From Nocardia mexicana NBRC 108244 (GTDB lineage Bacteria; Actinomycetota; Actinomycetes; Mycobacteriales; Mycobacteriaceae), in contig NZ_BDBV01000112.1 in NCBI RefSeq assembly GCF_001613165.1, positions 1-40,534 of the forward strand: DNA of 40,534 bases. Direction: 5' to 3'. This document shows positions 17,389-25,274 of this stretch, piece after piece. Numbering within the stretch: position 1 is the first letter of the stretch; each line of letters begins with the position of its first letter. The notes beneath the pieces are model-generated. The model made no database searches. It was not told where the DNA came from and saw only the letters and a program-made list of their open reading frames with translations. Both the position numbers and the translations under genes were made by a program.

Positions 17389-18009
17389 CTAGGACCGCCC
17401 GGTGTCGTCGGTCGATTTCCCACGATGCCGCCGGGCCTCCCCCGCCTGCCGCTGGAACGCCTCGGCCTGCCGCCGGGACTGTTCCCGCTCCGCCTCGGCC
17501 TGCCGCTCGGCCTGCTGCCGGACGGCCTCGACTTGCCGCCGCTCCTCCTCGGGCACCATGACCTTGGCCTGGTAGACGGTCAGCGCGCTGCCCGCGCCGA
17601 TACCGCTGGCCAGCACGGCCACCCCGGCGATCCACGAGATATGCCAGAAGGCCGCGACGACACCGGCGGTCGAACCGGACAGGCCGAGGGACTTGGCCAT
17701 GGTGGGCATCCAGCTCAGCTTGGGATAGATGTCGGGCGCCGGCCAGTCTTCGATCAGCACCATCACGGCCAGATGCGGCAGCCCGATCGCGAACGAGATG
17801 ACCGCGATCATGGCGGTGAGGTCGAGCGGGCCGGAGGTGAGGAACGGCTGAATGACGACGGTCCCGATGGCGATGAGCCCGCCGTACATCAGCCGGTCCT
17901 GACGCACCCAGGCCGCCCGCTCCTCCGGCGAGACATTCGCCATCCAGTCGCTGTCCTCAACGGCGCCCATGGAGCCATCGTCGATGGCCGAGCGTCCGAA
18001 TCGAAGCAT
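17389..18009 (-). CDS. membrane protein with C-terminal coiled coil, unknown function
   Basis: A 206-residue protein not recognised. About 35 hydrophilic residues precede hydrophobic segments at roughly 40-60, 65-88 and 115-145. The last ~55 residues are a charged, glutamine/arginine/glutamate-rich heptad region (EEERRQVEAVRQQAERQAEAE...) predicted to be a cytoplasmic coiled coil. It begins 30 bases after metZ on the same strand, so it is probably the third gene of the riboswitch-led rhodanese-metZ operon. The ATG at 18009 lacks a good ribosome site; ATGs at 17970 or 17943 are alternatives. No link to methionine metabolism is evident beyond position. Confidence 0.7.
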   Translation of the reverse strand: MLRFGRSAIDDGSMGAVEDSDWMANVSPEERAAWVRQDRLMYGGLIAIGTVVIQPFLTSGPLDLTAMIAVISFAIGLPHLAVMVLIEDWPAPDIYPKLSWMPTMAKSLGLSGSTAGVVAAFWHISWIAGVAVLASGIGAGSALTVYQAKVMVPEEERRQVEAVRQQAERQAEAEREQSRRQAEAFQRQAGEARRHRGKSTDDTGRS

Positions 18010-18039
18010 CGCCCCGGCGTGTCCCCGAGGGAGGAAACC

Positions 18040-19254
18040 TCAGCCCAGTGCCTGCTCCAGGTCGCCGAGCAGGTCCTCGACGTCCTCGAGACCGACGGAG
18101 ATCCGCACCACGCCGTCGGTGATGCCCACCGCCGCGCGGCCCTCCGGGCCCATGGCCCGGTGGGTGGTGGTGGCCGGATGCGTGATCAGCGTCTTGGCAT
18201 CGCCGAGGTTGTTGGAGATGTCGACGATGCGCAGCCGGTTGAGCACCTCGAACGCCCGCTTCTTCGCCTCCTCGGCCGGGGCGGCCAGTTCGAAGGTGAC
18301 CACGGTGCCGCCCGCCGACATCTGCCGCGTGGCCAGCTCGTGCTGCGGATGTGACTGCAGGAACGGGTATTTCGTCCAGGAGACGGCCGGATGCCGCTCC
18401 AGGAACTCCGCGATCCGCAGCGCCGACTGCGCGGACTGGCGCACCCGCAGCGGCATGGTCTCCAGGCCCTTGAGCAGGGTCCAGGCGTTGAACGGGCTGA
18501 GTGCCGGGCCGGTGTGCCGCATCAGCGTCTTCACCGGGCCGTCGATGTACTCCTGGGAACCCAGGATCGCCCCGCCGAGCACCCGCCCCTGGCCGTCGAT
18601 GTGCTTGGTGCCCGAATACACCACCACATCGGCGCCGAGATCGAGACTGCGCTGCAGCAGCGGCGTGGCGAAGACGTTGTCCAGCACCACCTTCGCGCCC
18701 GCGGCGTGCGCCAGCTCCGACACCCGCCGCACATCCACGAGGGTCTGCATCGGGTTGGACGGCGTCTCGAAGAACACCGCCTGGGTCGGCTGCGACAGCG
18801 CCGCCTCCCACTGGTCGAGGTCCTCGCCGTCGACGAAGACGGTCTCCACGCCCCAGCGCGGCAGGATCTCGTTGCAGACCACGAAGCAGGACCCGAACAG
18901 GCTGCGCGCGGCCACGAGTCGGTCGCCGTTACCCAGAAGCGCTGCGAGCGCGGTGAATACGGCCGCCATGCCGCTGGCCGTCGCAAAGCAGGCCTCGGCG
19001 CCGTCGAGCAGCCGCATGCGCTCCTCGAACATGGCGACCGTCGGATTGCCGTAGCGCGAGTACACGAAATGCTCTACGTCGCCGGTGAATGCGGCCTCGG
19101 CCGCCTCGGCGCTCTCGTAGACGAATCCGGAGGTCAGATACAGCGCCTCGGACGTCTCCTCGAAGCCGGAACGCCGCAGGCCCCCGCGCACCCCCAGGGT
19201 CGCCGGGCCCACGCCCTCGGGCAGCGGCTTGTCGAACGCACCTCCGGTGATCAC
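18040..19254 (-). CDS. metZ: O-succinylhomoserine sulfhydrylase
   Basis: A 404-residue PLP enzyme of the Cys/Met metabolism family that makes homocysteine from O-succinylhomoserine (or O-acetylhomoserine) and sulfide. Visible motifs: HFVYSRYGNPTVAMFEERM, the substrate and PLP pocket ATASGMAAVF, FFETPSNP, VVLDNVFATPLLQ, and the PLP-lysine site VVYSGTKHIDGQGRVLGG. Mycobacterial MetZ (Rv0391) is about 406 residues and also follows a rhodanese gene. The GTG at 19254 has GGAGG about 5 bases upstream. Transcription from above the SAM riboswitch would make its expression fall when S-adenosylmethionine is plentiful; the 139-base gap after the rhodanese gene contains only a short hairpin. Confidence 0.95.
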   Translation of the reverse strand: MITGGAFDKPLPEGVGPATLGVRGGLRRSGFEETSEALYLTSGFVYESAEAAEAAFTGDVEHFVYSRYGNPTVAMFEERMRLLDGAEACFATASGMAAVFTALAALLGNGDRLVAARSLFGSCFVVCNEILPRWGVETVFVDGEDLDQWEAALSQPTQAVFFETPSNPMQTLVDVRRVSELAHAAGAKVVLDNVFATPLLQRSLDLGADVVVYSGTKHIDGQGRVLGGAILGSQEYIDGPVKTLMRHTGPALSPFNAWTLLKGLETMPLRVRQSAQSALRIAEFLERHPAVSWTKYPFLQSHPQHELATRQMSAGGTVVTFELAAPAEEAKKRAFEVLNRLRIVDISNNLGDAKTLITHPATTTHRAMGPEGRAAVGITDGVVRISVGLEDVEDLLGDLEQALG

Positions 19255-19393
19255 GCGAGCCTCCGATCGTCACGCGCACCGGTGGCCGAACAGCACCCGG
19301 TCGACTCGCCCCCGCTCATTACTACACCCCGGCCGCACTCGGCCCCGCCGCGCGCAGGGCGCGCCGAGCGGATGGTTCGCACATCCGCCCCGC

Positions 19394-19816
19394 TCACGAC
19401 TGCCTCCACGGCAGTCCGTGTGCCCGCCAACCCGCGCCACCGCGGTGGCCCTGCCCGTCCAGCGGGCCCTCGAAGCCCTCGAGCACGTTGTACGAGGGCT
19501 CGTAACCGGCAGCCGTGGATGCTGTCGCGGCACCGATGGACCGCTGCCCGGACCGGCACAGGAAGATCACCGGTGCGTCGGCGCCCGGAGCACGGTCCGC
19601 GAGCACCTGTTTCAGCTGATCGACGAACTGCGCGTTCGGCGCGCCGGTGCCGTCCACCCACTCGATCAGCGCCGTCGGCCGGTCGATCGAGCTGGTGTCC
19701 GGCACCCCGACGAACCGCCATTCGGCCTCGGTGCGCACGTCGATCAGCACCGCATCGGGATTGTCGTGCAACAGATCCCACGCCTGCTTCGGCGTGATAT
19801 CGCCCGCATAACTCAC
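19394..19816 (-). CDS. rhodanese-like sulfurtransferase
   Basis: A 140-residue single-domain rhodanese, the same length as mycobacterial Rv0390. The active-site loop is FLCRSGQRS with Cys87, and the domain opens with AVLIDVRTEAEWRFVGVPD. It may supply or traffic sulfane sulfur for the sulfhydrylation step catalysed by MetZ next door; this is inference from constant adjacency. The GTG at 19816 has AGGAGG 8 bases upstream, and that Shine-Dalgarno site sits in the loop of a small hairpin (19817-19835) downstream of the SAM riboswitch. An overlapping ATG at 19823 is out of frame. Confidence 0.9.
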   Translation of the reverse strand: MSYAGDITPKQAWDLLHDNPDAVLIDVRTEAEWRFVGVPDTSSIDRPTALIEWVDGTGAPNAQFVDQLKQVLADRAPGADAPVIFLCRSGQRSIGAATASTAAGYEPSYNVLEGFEGPLDGQGHRGGAGWRAHGLPWRQS

Positions 19817-19835
19817 TTCTCATACCTCCTGAGAA
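19817..19835 (-). promoter_or_regulatory. Shine-Dalgarno hairpin (expression platform candidate)
   Basis: On the minus strand TTCTCA (19835-19830) pairs perfectly with TGAGAA (19822-19817), leaving the AGGAGG ribosome site of the rhodanese gene at the loop. Lying 40 bases after the riboswitch core, this hairpin could be the element that the riboswitch controls at the level of translation. Confidence 0.55.
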
Positions 19836-19869
19836 TCCGCACTTGCCGCATCGTGGAGACTTCGACGCG

Positions 19870-19956
19870 TGGCCAGGTCGTCACCCGGAGCACCCCACCG
19901 CGGAGGAGGGTTGCCGACCAGCGAGCCGGGGCTTGGCGCTGGCACTCATGACCTGG
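19870..19956 (-). ncRNA. SAM-IV-type riboswitch
   Basis: Read on the minus strand, the segment has the conserved core of the SAM-I/SAM-IV clan: GGTCATGAGTGCCAGCG, then AAGCCCCGGC, GCTGGTCGGCAACCC (19922-19908), a GGTGGGGTGC element and CCGGGTGACGACC (19888-19876). GGTC at 19953-19950 closes the multibranch junction with GACC at 19879-19876. SAM-IV RNAs are known from actinobacteria upstream of methionine genes and bind S-adenosylmethionine. It precedes rhodanese-metZ by 60 bases. A -35-like TTGACA lies at 19990-19985. Exact 3' boundary (P5/pseudoknot region) is not resolved by eye. Confidence 0.85.
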
Positions 19957-20014
19957 ATCGAGAGTGCCTGGCCGCAAGGTCGCATGTCAAACCCCAGTTC
20001 GTACAGCGGCTCAC

Positions 20015-20452
20015 TCATCCGCCGCACACCAGCCAGGTGCCGTCGATTCGCGCCAGGTGCCAGGTCGCGGTCGATTCGCGGCCGTCGATAGCGCTCGTCA
20101 CGGCGGCCGTGGCGCGGTCGCCGTCGAGGCGCGTGTCGGCGACCTTCGCGACGTCGACCTGCTTGCCGAGCACACCGGGGCCCAGCGGCGAGCGGCCCTC
20201 GTCGAAGCCGGGACAGGCCGTGGTCGCCCGCCGCCCGGCATCCGAATCCGCTTGGGCGGTCGAGAAATTACGCACGGCGGCCGCGATCCGATCGGAATCT
20301 GTGACATTGTTCTCAACCGGCCGCGCCAGCGCGAGAGCCACGATCCCGCCGATCACCAGCACCGCCACCACCGCGGCGGCGACGAACGGGATCACCGACC
20401 GGGTGGTCTCGCGTTGATCGATCGCGGGTGCGTCCTCGGGGGTCTCGTCCAT
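20015..20452 (-). CDS. membrane-anchored small protein with NTF2-like extracellular domain
   Basis: A 145-residue protein with an acidic N-terminus, one transmembrane helix at about residues 21-44 (VIPFVAAAVVAVLVIGGIVALALA), and a ~95-residue outer domain. The domain contains IAAAVRNFSTAQADSDAG and ends ATWHLARIDGTWLVCGG, a pattern typical of lumazine-binding or NTF2-like domains of mycobacterial anchored proteins. Two Cys (in TACPGF and LVCGG) could form a disulfide. Function unknown. It lies upstream of the riboswitch on the same strand, with about 60 bases between; it is likely a separate transcription unit. Confidence 0.75.
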   Translation of the reverse strand: MDETPEDAPAIDQRETTRSVIPFVAAAVVAVLVIGGIVALALARPVENNVTDSDRIAAAVRNFSTAQADSDAGRRATTACPGFDEGRSPLGPGVLGKQVDVAKVADTRLDGDRATAAVTSAIDGRESTATWHLARIDGTWLVCGG

Positions 20453-20651
20453 GCACCGATCATCCCTGGTCGGCGCGGGTGTCCGAGATCACATCGGCAT
20501 TTCCCGCCGGATCCCGGGAATAACCGCGATAGCAGCCACCGATAGAATCAGCAGAACCCCCGGCTCAGGCCGGTACGGACCACATCCCCGCGCAGCAACG
20601 AAGCAGCATCGATGGGATGTCGGATCGGCCGGGTGCAGCCCGGACCACACG

Positions 20652-20670
20652 TCAACTTAGCCTAAGCTAA
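20652..20670 (+). promoter_or_regulatory. candidate IdeR/DtxR iron box upstream of fprA
   Basis: Bases 20652-20670 match the 19-bp IdeR/DtxR consensus TTAGGTTAGSCTAACCTAA at 15 positions, including an uninterrupted central TTAGCCTAA and the right-end CTAA. It lies 67 bases before the fprA ATG. This is a comparison by eye with a known consensus. Confidence 0.55.
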
Positions 20671-20737
20671 GAAAGACGGCTGAATACACGGCTGAGTACA
20701 TGACGACAGAGTTCTCGACCAGAGGGTGCGCGTAAGA

Positions 20738-22123
20738 ATGACCGAATACAGTGCGAACGACCCGCTGCGCATAGCGATCGTGGGCGCCGGACCGGCCGGA
20801 ATCTACGCCGCCGACGCCCTGATGAAGTCCGATGCCGAGGTGAGCATCGACCTGTACGAGCGGATGCCCGCGCCGTTCGGCCTGATCCGCTACGGCGTCG
20901 CGCCCGATCACCCGCGCATCAAGGGCATCATCACCGCGCTGCACAAGGTGCTCGACAAGCCGCAGGTGCGCCTGCTCGGCAATATCGACTACGGCACCGA
21001 TATCACCCTCGACGAGCTGCGCCAGTTCTACGACGCGGTGATCTTCTCCACCGGCGCCAACGCCGACCGCGCGCTGCCGGTGCCCGGTATCGACCTGGAC
21101 GGCTCGCACGGCGCCGCCGACTTCGTGTCCTGGTACGACGGCCACCCGGACGTGCCGCGCAGCTGGCCGCTGGACGCGGAGAAGGTCGCGGTGCTCGGCG
21201 TCGGCAACGTCGCCCTGGACGTGGCGCGGGTGCTGGCCAAGACCGGCGACGAGCTGCTGCCGACCGAGATCCCGCCGAACGTTTACGAGGGCCTGAAGGA
21301 CAACAAGGCGATCGAGGTGCACGTGTTCGGGCGCCGCGGTCCCGCGCAGGCCAAGTTCACGCCGCTCGAGCTGCGCGAGCTGGACCACTCGCCGAATATC
21401 GAGGTCATCGTCGATCCCGAGGACATCGACTACGACGAGGGCTCGGAGGCGGCGCGCCGCCACTCCAAGCAGGTCGACATGGTCTGCAATACGTTGGAGC
21501 AGTGGGCGATTCGCGATGTCGGCAACCGCCCGCACAAGCTGTTCCTGCACTTCTTCGAGTCGCCGCACGAGATCGTCGGCGAGGACGGCAGCGTGGCCGG
21601 GCTGCGCACCGAGCGCACCCAGCTCGACGGCACCGGCAACGTCAAGGGCACCGGCGTCTATCGGGACTGGGACGTGCAGGCGGTCTACCGCGCCGTCGGC
21701 TACCTGTCGCAGAACATCCCCCAGCTGCCGTTCGACGAGCAGGCGGGCACCGTGCCGAACGAGGCCGGGCGCGTGCTGGCCGACGAGGACGCCGACGGCG
21801 CCGATCGCTTCGTGCCGCAGACCTACGTCACCGGCTGGATCAAGCGCGGCCCGGTCGGCCTGATCGGCCACACCAAGGGCGACGCCAACGAGACCATCGC
21901 CTGCCTGCTCGACGACGCGGCGAACTTCACCCCGGCCGCCGAGCGCGAGCCGGAGGCTGTGACGAAGTTCCTGGAGGGCAAGGGAATTCCGTTCACCACC
22001 TGGGCCGGGTGGTACCGCCTCGACGCGCACGAGCGCTCCCTCGGCGAGCCGCAGGGCCGCGAGCGCGTGAAGGTGGTCGAGCGGCACGAGATGCTCGCCG
22101 CCAGCGAGCCGCACAAGGCCTGA
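20738..22123 (+). CDS. fprA: NADPH-ferredoxin reductase FprA (adrenodoxin reductase-like)
   Basis: A 461-residue FAD enzyme that passes electrons from NADPH to ferredoxins; mycobacterial FprA has 456 residues. Motifs: FAD-binding IAIVGAGPAGIYAADAL at residues 11-27, FGLIRYGVAPDHPRIKG, the NADP-binding VAVLGVGNVALDVARVLA, VFGRRGPAQAKFT, and near the C-terminus TYVTGWIKRGPVGLIGHTKGDA. The ATG at 20738 is preferred; a GTG four codons earlier overlaps the GAGGG ribosome site. A candidate iron box at 20652 suggests iron-dependent control, sensible for an enzyme serving iron-sulfur ferredoxins and cytochromes P450. Followed by a strong terminator. Confidence 0.95.
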   Translation: MTEYSANDPLRIAIVGAGPAGIYAADALMKSDAEVSIDLYERMPAPFGLIRYGVAPDHPRIKGIITALHKVLDKPQVRLLGNIDYGTDITLDELRQFYDAVIFSTGANADRALPVPGIDLDGSHGAADFVSWYDGHPDVPRSWPLDAEKVAVLGVGNVALDVARVLAKTGDELLPTEIPPNVYEGLKDNKAIEVHVFGRRGPAQAKFTPLELRELDHSPNIEVIVDPEDIDYDEGSEAARRHSKQVDMVCNTLEQWAIRDVGNRPHKLFLHFFESPHEIVGEDGSVAGLRTERTQLDGTGNVKGTGVYRDWDVQAVYRAVGYLSQNIPQLPFDEQAGTVPNEAGRVLADEDADGADRFVPQTYVTGWIKRGPVGLIGHTKGDANETIACLLDDAANFTPAAEREPEAVTKFLEGKGIPFTTWAGWYRLDAHERSLGEPQGRERVKVVERHEMLAASEPHKA

Positions 22124-22133
22124 CCTCGCCCGA

Positions 22134-22155
22134 GGTCCCGGCGCTCGCCGGGACC
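22134..22155 (+). terminator. terminator of fprA
   Basis: A perfect 9-bp GC-rich stem (22134-22142 with 22147-22155) closed by a GCTC tetraloop lies 11 bases after the fprA stop. There is no T tract. Confidence 0.7.
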
Positions 22156-22259
22156 GAAACGGGATCGGGACGGGGATTCGCGCACCCTCCGTGCTGACCG
22201 GATCCCCGAGAGGCCGAGGTGGCCGGAAGCAAGAATCCCCTTACATATTTGTCACTGTT

Positions 22260-23150
22260 GTGAGGCATGCTGATCACGTGTTCGATTCCCATGTCCACAT
22301 CATCGATCCGCGGTTCCCGCTGATCGAGAACGAGGGCTACCTGCCGCCGCCCTACACCATCGCCGACTATCGAAAGCGCATGTCCCGCTTCGATATCGAC
22401 GGTGGCGCGGTGGTCAGCGCGTCGTTCCAGGGAACCGACAGCGGCTTTCTGCGCGCGTCGCTGGCCGAGCTCGGCCCGAACTGGGTGGGCGTGATCAACC
22501 TGGATCCCGACGCGAGCGACGACGAGATCGCGGACCTGGACCGCGCGGGCGTGCGCGCACTGCGGTTCAACCTCAAGCGCGCGGCCGGGGACATCGTGGC
22601 CCTGACCATGCAGGCGCTGCGCGCGCACGACATCGCGGGCTGGCACGTCGAGCTCTACATCGACGGCTCCATGCTCGGCTCCCTGGAACCGGTGATCTCC
22701 AAACTGCCCGCATTGTCGATCGACCACATGGGCATGTCCGACGAATGCCTGCCGTACCTGCTGAACCTGGTCGACCGCGGCGCCCGCGTGAAGGCGTCCG
22801 GCTTCGGCCGCATCTCGATGAACGTGGCCTCGGCCCTGCGCCGCATCCACACGGTCAACCCCGGCGCCCTGATGTTCGGCTCCGACCTCCCCGGCACCCG
22901 CGCCGGCCGCCCGTTCCGAAACTCCGACGTCGACCTGATCGCCGACGTCACCGGCACGGACATGTACAAGGTCCTGGAAGACAACGCCCGCACCTTCTAC
23001 CGCCTCCCGGTCAAAGCCCGCCCGGCCCCCGAAAACCAGCCCACCACCCGCCCGCTGCAAGTCAGCGAGCCCCCCACCCTCCGCCTGCACCGCGACGAAC
23101 TACCGAAACTCCAACCGGGAGATACGATCCCACTCCCGATCATCGAGTAA
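22260..23150 (+). CDS. amidohydrolase 2 family TIM-barrel hydrolase/decarboxylase
   Basis: A 296-residue metal-dependent hydrolase of the amidohydrolase-2 (2-pyrone-4,6-dicarboxylate hydrolase/ACMS decarboxylase-like) group. The first strand carries FDSHVHIID (the HxH metal motif), later IDHMGMS and the distal metal motif FGSDLPGTR. A proline-rich tail of about 45 residues (from PVKARPAPENQP) is unusual for the family. The start is uncertain: GTG at 22260 is chosen, with TACATA at 22242-22247 as a possible -10 and hence a short leader; GTG at 22278 begins directly at the conserved motif. Substrate unknown. Confidence 0.75.
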   Translation: MRHADHVFDSHVHIIDPRFPLIENEGYLPPPYTIADYRKRMSRFDIDGGAVVSASFQGTDSGFLRASLAELGPNWVGVINLDPDASDDEIADLDRAGVRALRFNLKRAAGDIVALTMQALRAHDIAGWHVELYIDGSMLGSLEPVISKLPALSIDHMGMSDECLPYLLNLVDRGARVKASGFGRISMNVASALRRIHTVNPGALMFGSDLPGTRAGRPFRNSDVDLIADVTGTDMYKVLEDNARTFYRLPVKARPAPENQPTTRPLQVSEPPTLRLHRDELPKLQPGDTIPLPIIE

Positions 23151-23228
23151 CCATCTCCACCAAACGCCCCGCACCGACTGTGGCCCGATACGGCGCAATT
23201 TGAGATCCGCGACAATGGCCGATGTCTG

Positions 23229-23627
23229 TCACGGAATGTCAGAGCCGAACAACTCCTCCAATTGGCGTAGCCCATCGCGAATCTCGCTCGACGCATTCTG
23301 GTCACCGACTTGCCGAGCAGTTTGCAGCACCGGAACTTCCTCGAACAACTGCAGTTCTCTGAGCCGGTAAGCAATATAGTCGGCATCAGGATCGTCGACA
23401 CGCTGACCAAGGTTACTCAAGACGGCCGATAAACCGGCGCGTCCACCCCGACGAACGAGCACTTCTGCGACATCCTGCTCGACCGCAGTGTCTTCATCGT
23501 CGAGCAACCCGAACAAACATTCCAGCGCGGCGGGGTCAGGAAGCAACTCGCCGAGAGACCAGGCAGCAGCTCGGCGCTTCTCCCAACTCGGCGAACGTGA
23601 TGCCTGAAAGGGCGACTCCGTTTCCAT
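23229..23627 (-). CDS. HEAT-repeat-like small protein, putative immunity protein
   Basis: A 132-residue soluble, acidic, helix-rich protein. Its sequence follows the HEAT pattern: KRRAAAWSLGELLPDPAALECLFGLLDDEDTAVEQDVAEVLVRRGGRAGLSAVL. It starts 25 bases after the stop of the toxin gene, same strand, with AGGA before the ATG. In polymorphic toxin cassettes the gene directly after the toxin is normally its immunity protein, and HEAT-type folds are used for that, so this is the inferred role. No direct evidence of binding. Confidence 0.75.
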   Translation of the reverse strand: METESPFQASRSPSWEKRRAAAWSLGELLPDPAALECLFGLLDDEDTAVEQDVAEVLVRRGGRAGLSAVLSNLGQRVDDPDADYIAYRLRELQLFEEVPVLQTARQVGDQNASSEIRDGLRQLEELFGSDIP

Positions 23628-23652
23628 TCTTCCTCACTGTTCTCGATAATTA

Positions 23653-24627
23653 CTACGGAATTTCATCCAGTGCCGCCGGACGGACATCTCGCTGCTCCCG
23701 CACGAAGACACGGCCATCGGGCGCAACATTATGATCCATCTCGACAACATGGGGTGTCTGCACCCCGGCATGGGGCCTGCCTGTCAGGTCGACACGCTTG
23801 ATCCCTCGGCCGTTCTGATCGAACTGGACATAGTTTGTAATATTTCCATTTGCATCTCGCTTGACGATGTACCCGTTGGGCGGGCCGTTGTCGATGGTTA
23901 TTCGCCTATCCGTAGTTGTTTGGGCGTTGTCCAGCTTTTCCCGCAACGACTTTCCCGGCGCCTTCTTCACATCGTCGCCGTGCTTCTTGACCAAGTCGAT
24001 GATGCGTTGCATCTTCTGGCGGCTGGTCGCGGTGGACTTCTGGACCTTGACCGCGGTCAGCAGCTTGGCTTTTTGGACGATACCGCCGATGCGGTCGGCC
24101 CAGTTCTTGACCTTCTTCGCGATCTTGCCGGTCTTGTAGGCGGTTACCGCTGCTGCGCCGAAACCGGCCGACAGCGCGCCCGCGACCACGCTGAACACCA
24201 CGGTGGTCGCGACCTCGGTCGCGATGTCCGCGGCCAAGTCCTGCAGGAGACCTTGAAGATCCGCTCGCAGTGCATCGATCGCGGTCTTCTGTTCCCGGCA
24301 AGAATTGGCGAGGTCGGCGAGGGTGGTGATCAGGTCCTCGGCGGCGGACTTCATCTCCCGGATGTCTTCGTCGATGAACTCGACCTCGGGTGCGGTAACC
24401 GCCTGGAAGTTCTGTGCGATGCCCTCCAGCTTTGCCGGTAGATTCGCTACGGCTTCGTTGGCGGCGAGTGCATTCCAGGTGTCGGCGGCGGCGAGCAGCT
24501 TGCCGGGGTCGCCGTCCGGGATCGGTATTCCGACCTTGCTCGCCAGCTCGAAACCGTCATCGACCAACCCGCTTCCCGGCCCGCCGGCCGATGGCGGCGG
24601 ATTCGGGCACTCCGATCGCGCGGGCAC
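23653..24627 (-). CDS. WXG-type polymorphic toxin, C-terminal part (separated by frameshift)
   Basis: A 324-residue frame holding most of a type VII-secreted toxin. It starts at a GTG (24627) inside a proline-rich linker, which is not a natural protein start. It contains the second helical part (GLVDDGFELASKVGIPIPDGDPGKLLAAADTWNALA...), a central hydrophobic segment (about residues 137-165), a lysine-rich region, and a C-terminal ~90-residue domain (from GYIVKRDANGNITNY, ending EQRDVRPAALDEIP) that resembles polymorphic toxin type 24 domains. The N-terminal WXG half lies in another frame at 24447-24950. Full-length product needs a one-base change or a -1 shift between about 24610 and 24680. 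Toxin domain call tentative. Confidence 0.7.
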   Translation of the reverse strand: MPARSECPNPPPSAGGPGSGLVDDGFELASKVGIPIPDGDPGKLLAAADTWNALAANEAVANLPAKLEGIAQNFQAVTAPEVEFIDEDIREMKSAAEDLITTLADLANSCREQKTAIDALRADLQGLLQDLAADIATEVATTVVFSVVAGALSAGFGAAAVTAYKTGKIAKKVKNWADRIGGIVQKAKLLTAVKVQKSTATSRQKMQRIIDLVKKHGDDVKKAPGKSLREKLDNAQTTTDRRITIDNGPPNGYIVKRDANGNITNYVQFDQNGRGIKRVDLTGRPHAGVQTPHVVEMDHNVAPDGRVFVREQRDVRPAALDEIP

Positions 24628-24950
24628 AGCGAGCCCGGTGCCGCCGGCGCCGGTTGGCCACTGCTGGGATCGTGATCGGCCAGGGCGTAGTTGTGACCCG
24701 CTTGCTGCAGAATCCCCGCATAGTTATGGATCGCATCCGCCAATTGGCCTGCGAGGAGGTATGCGTCGCCAACGGTGGTGTCGTAGGAGGTCGCCCAATC
24801 CTTACAGGGCCCGACGCTGCCGCCCATGTCCGCCGTACCGGACATCGCCTTCATCTGCGTCACGAACGCCGCATAGAAGTCCTGCGCGGCTTGGTTGAGA
24901 GTGGTTGCGGACGAGAAGTAAACCGTCGGAACGACGTTGAACCCGGTCAC
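24447..24950 (-). CDS. WXG-type polymorphic toxin, N-terminal part (separated by frameshift)
   Basis: A 167-residue frame whose first ~105 residues are a clear helical secretion domain: TLNQAAQDFYAAFVTQMKAM, then MGGSVGPCKDWATSYD, and ILQQAGHNYALADHDPSSG, as at the N-terminus of CpnT-like and other ESX-exported toxins. After PAPAAPG the frame turns arginine-rich and meaningless (from about residue 108) up to its stop, while the expected continuation resumes in the frame of 23653-24627. It starts 8 bases after the second WXG100 gene. Best read as the 5' half of one broken toxin gene; a sequencing error or a recoding event cannot be excluded. Confidence 0.7.
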   Translation of the reverse strand: MTGFNVVPTVYFSSATTLNQAAQDFYAAFVTQMKAMSGTADMGGSVGPCKDWATSYDTTVGDAYLLAGQLADAIHNYAGILQQAGHNYALADHDPSSGQPAPAAPGSLCPRDRSARIRRHRPAGREAGWSMTVSSWRARSEYRSRTATPASCSPPPTPGMHSPPTKP

Positions 24951-24958
24951 GCGGACAT

Positions 24959-25264
24959 CTACCCCCGGCCGAGCATCCGCAGATTCGCCGCTGCCGCCGA
25001 ACTGTAGCGATCATGCGCTGCCCGAGCGGCCTGCTTCATCGCCGCAATCCCCTCGGCCACATCGGTGGCGCCGGCGACCCATTGCCGGAACGCTTCGGCT
25101 TGCGCATCCGCCGACTCTCCGGTCCAGTTCTGCTGGACCGTATCGATCCGCGACTGCAATCCCGACATGCTCTCGGTGAGAAACCCCCGGAAGCCTTCGA
25201 GCCTGGCCATGATCTGTTCCAGGTCGGCCAGATCCACCTGAAACGATCGCGCGTCGTCCGACAC
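24959..25264 (-). CDS. WXG100-family ESX protein
   Basis: A 101-residue helical-hairpin protein with the central turn motif Trp47-Thr-Gly49 (VQQNWTGESADAQAEAF). Such proteins are exported by type VII secretion, usually as heterodimers, or chaperone larger substrates. It lies 10 bases after the partner WXG100 gene and 8 bases before the toxin gene. A C-terminal YxxxD/E export signal is not evident here (RYSSAAAAN). Confidence 0.88.
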   Translation of the reverse strand: MSDDARSFQVDLADLEQIMARLEGFRGFLTESMSGLQSRIDTVQQNWTGESADAQAEAFRQWVAGATDVAEGIAAMKQAARAAHDRYSSAAAANLRMLGRG

Positions 25265-25274
25265 GATCCACCCC

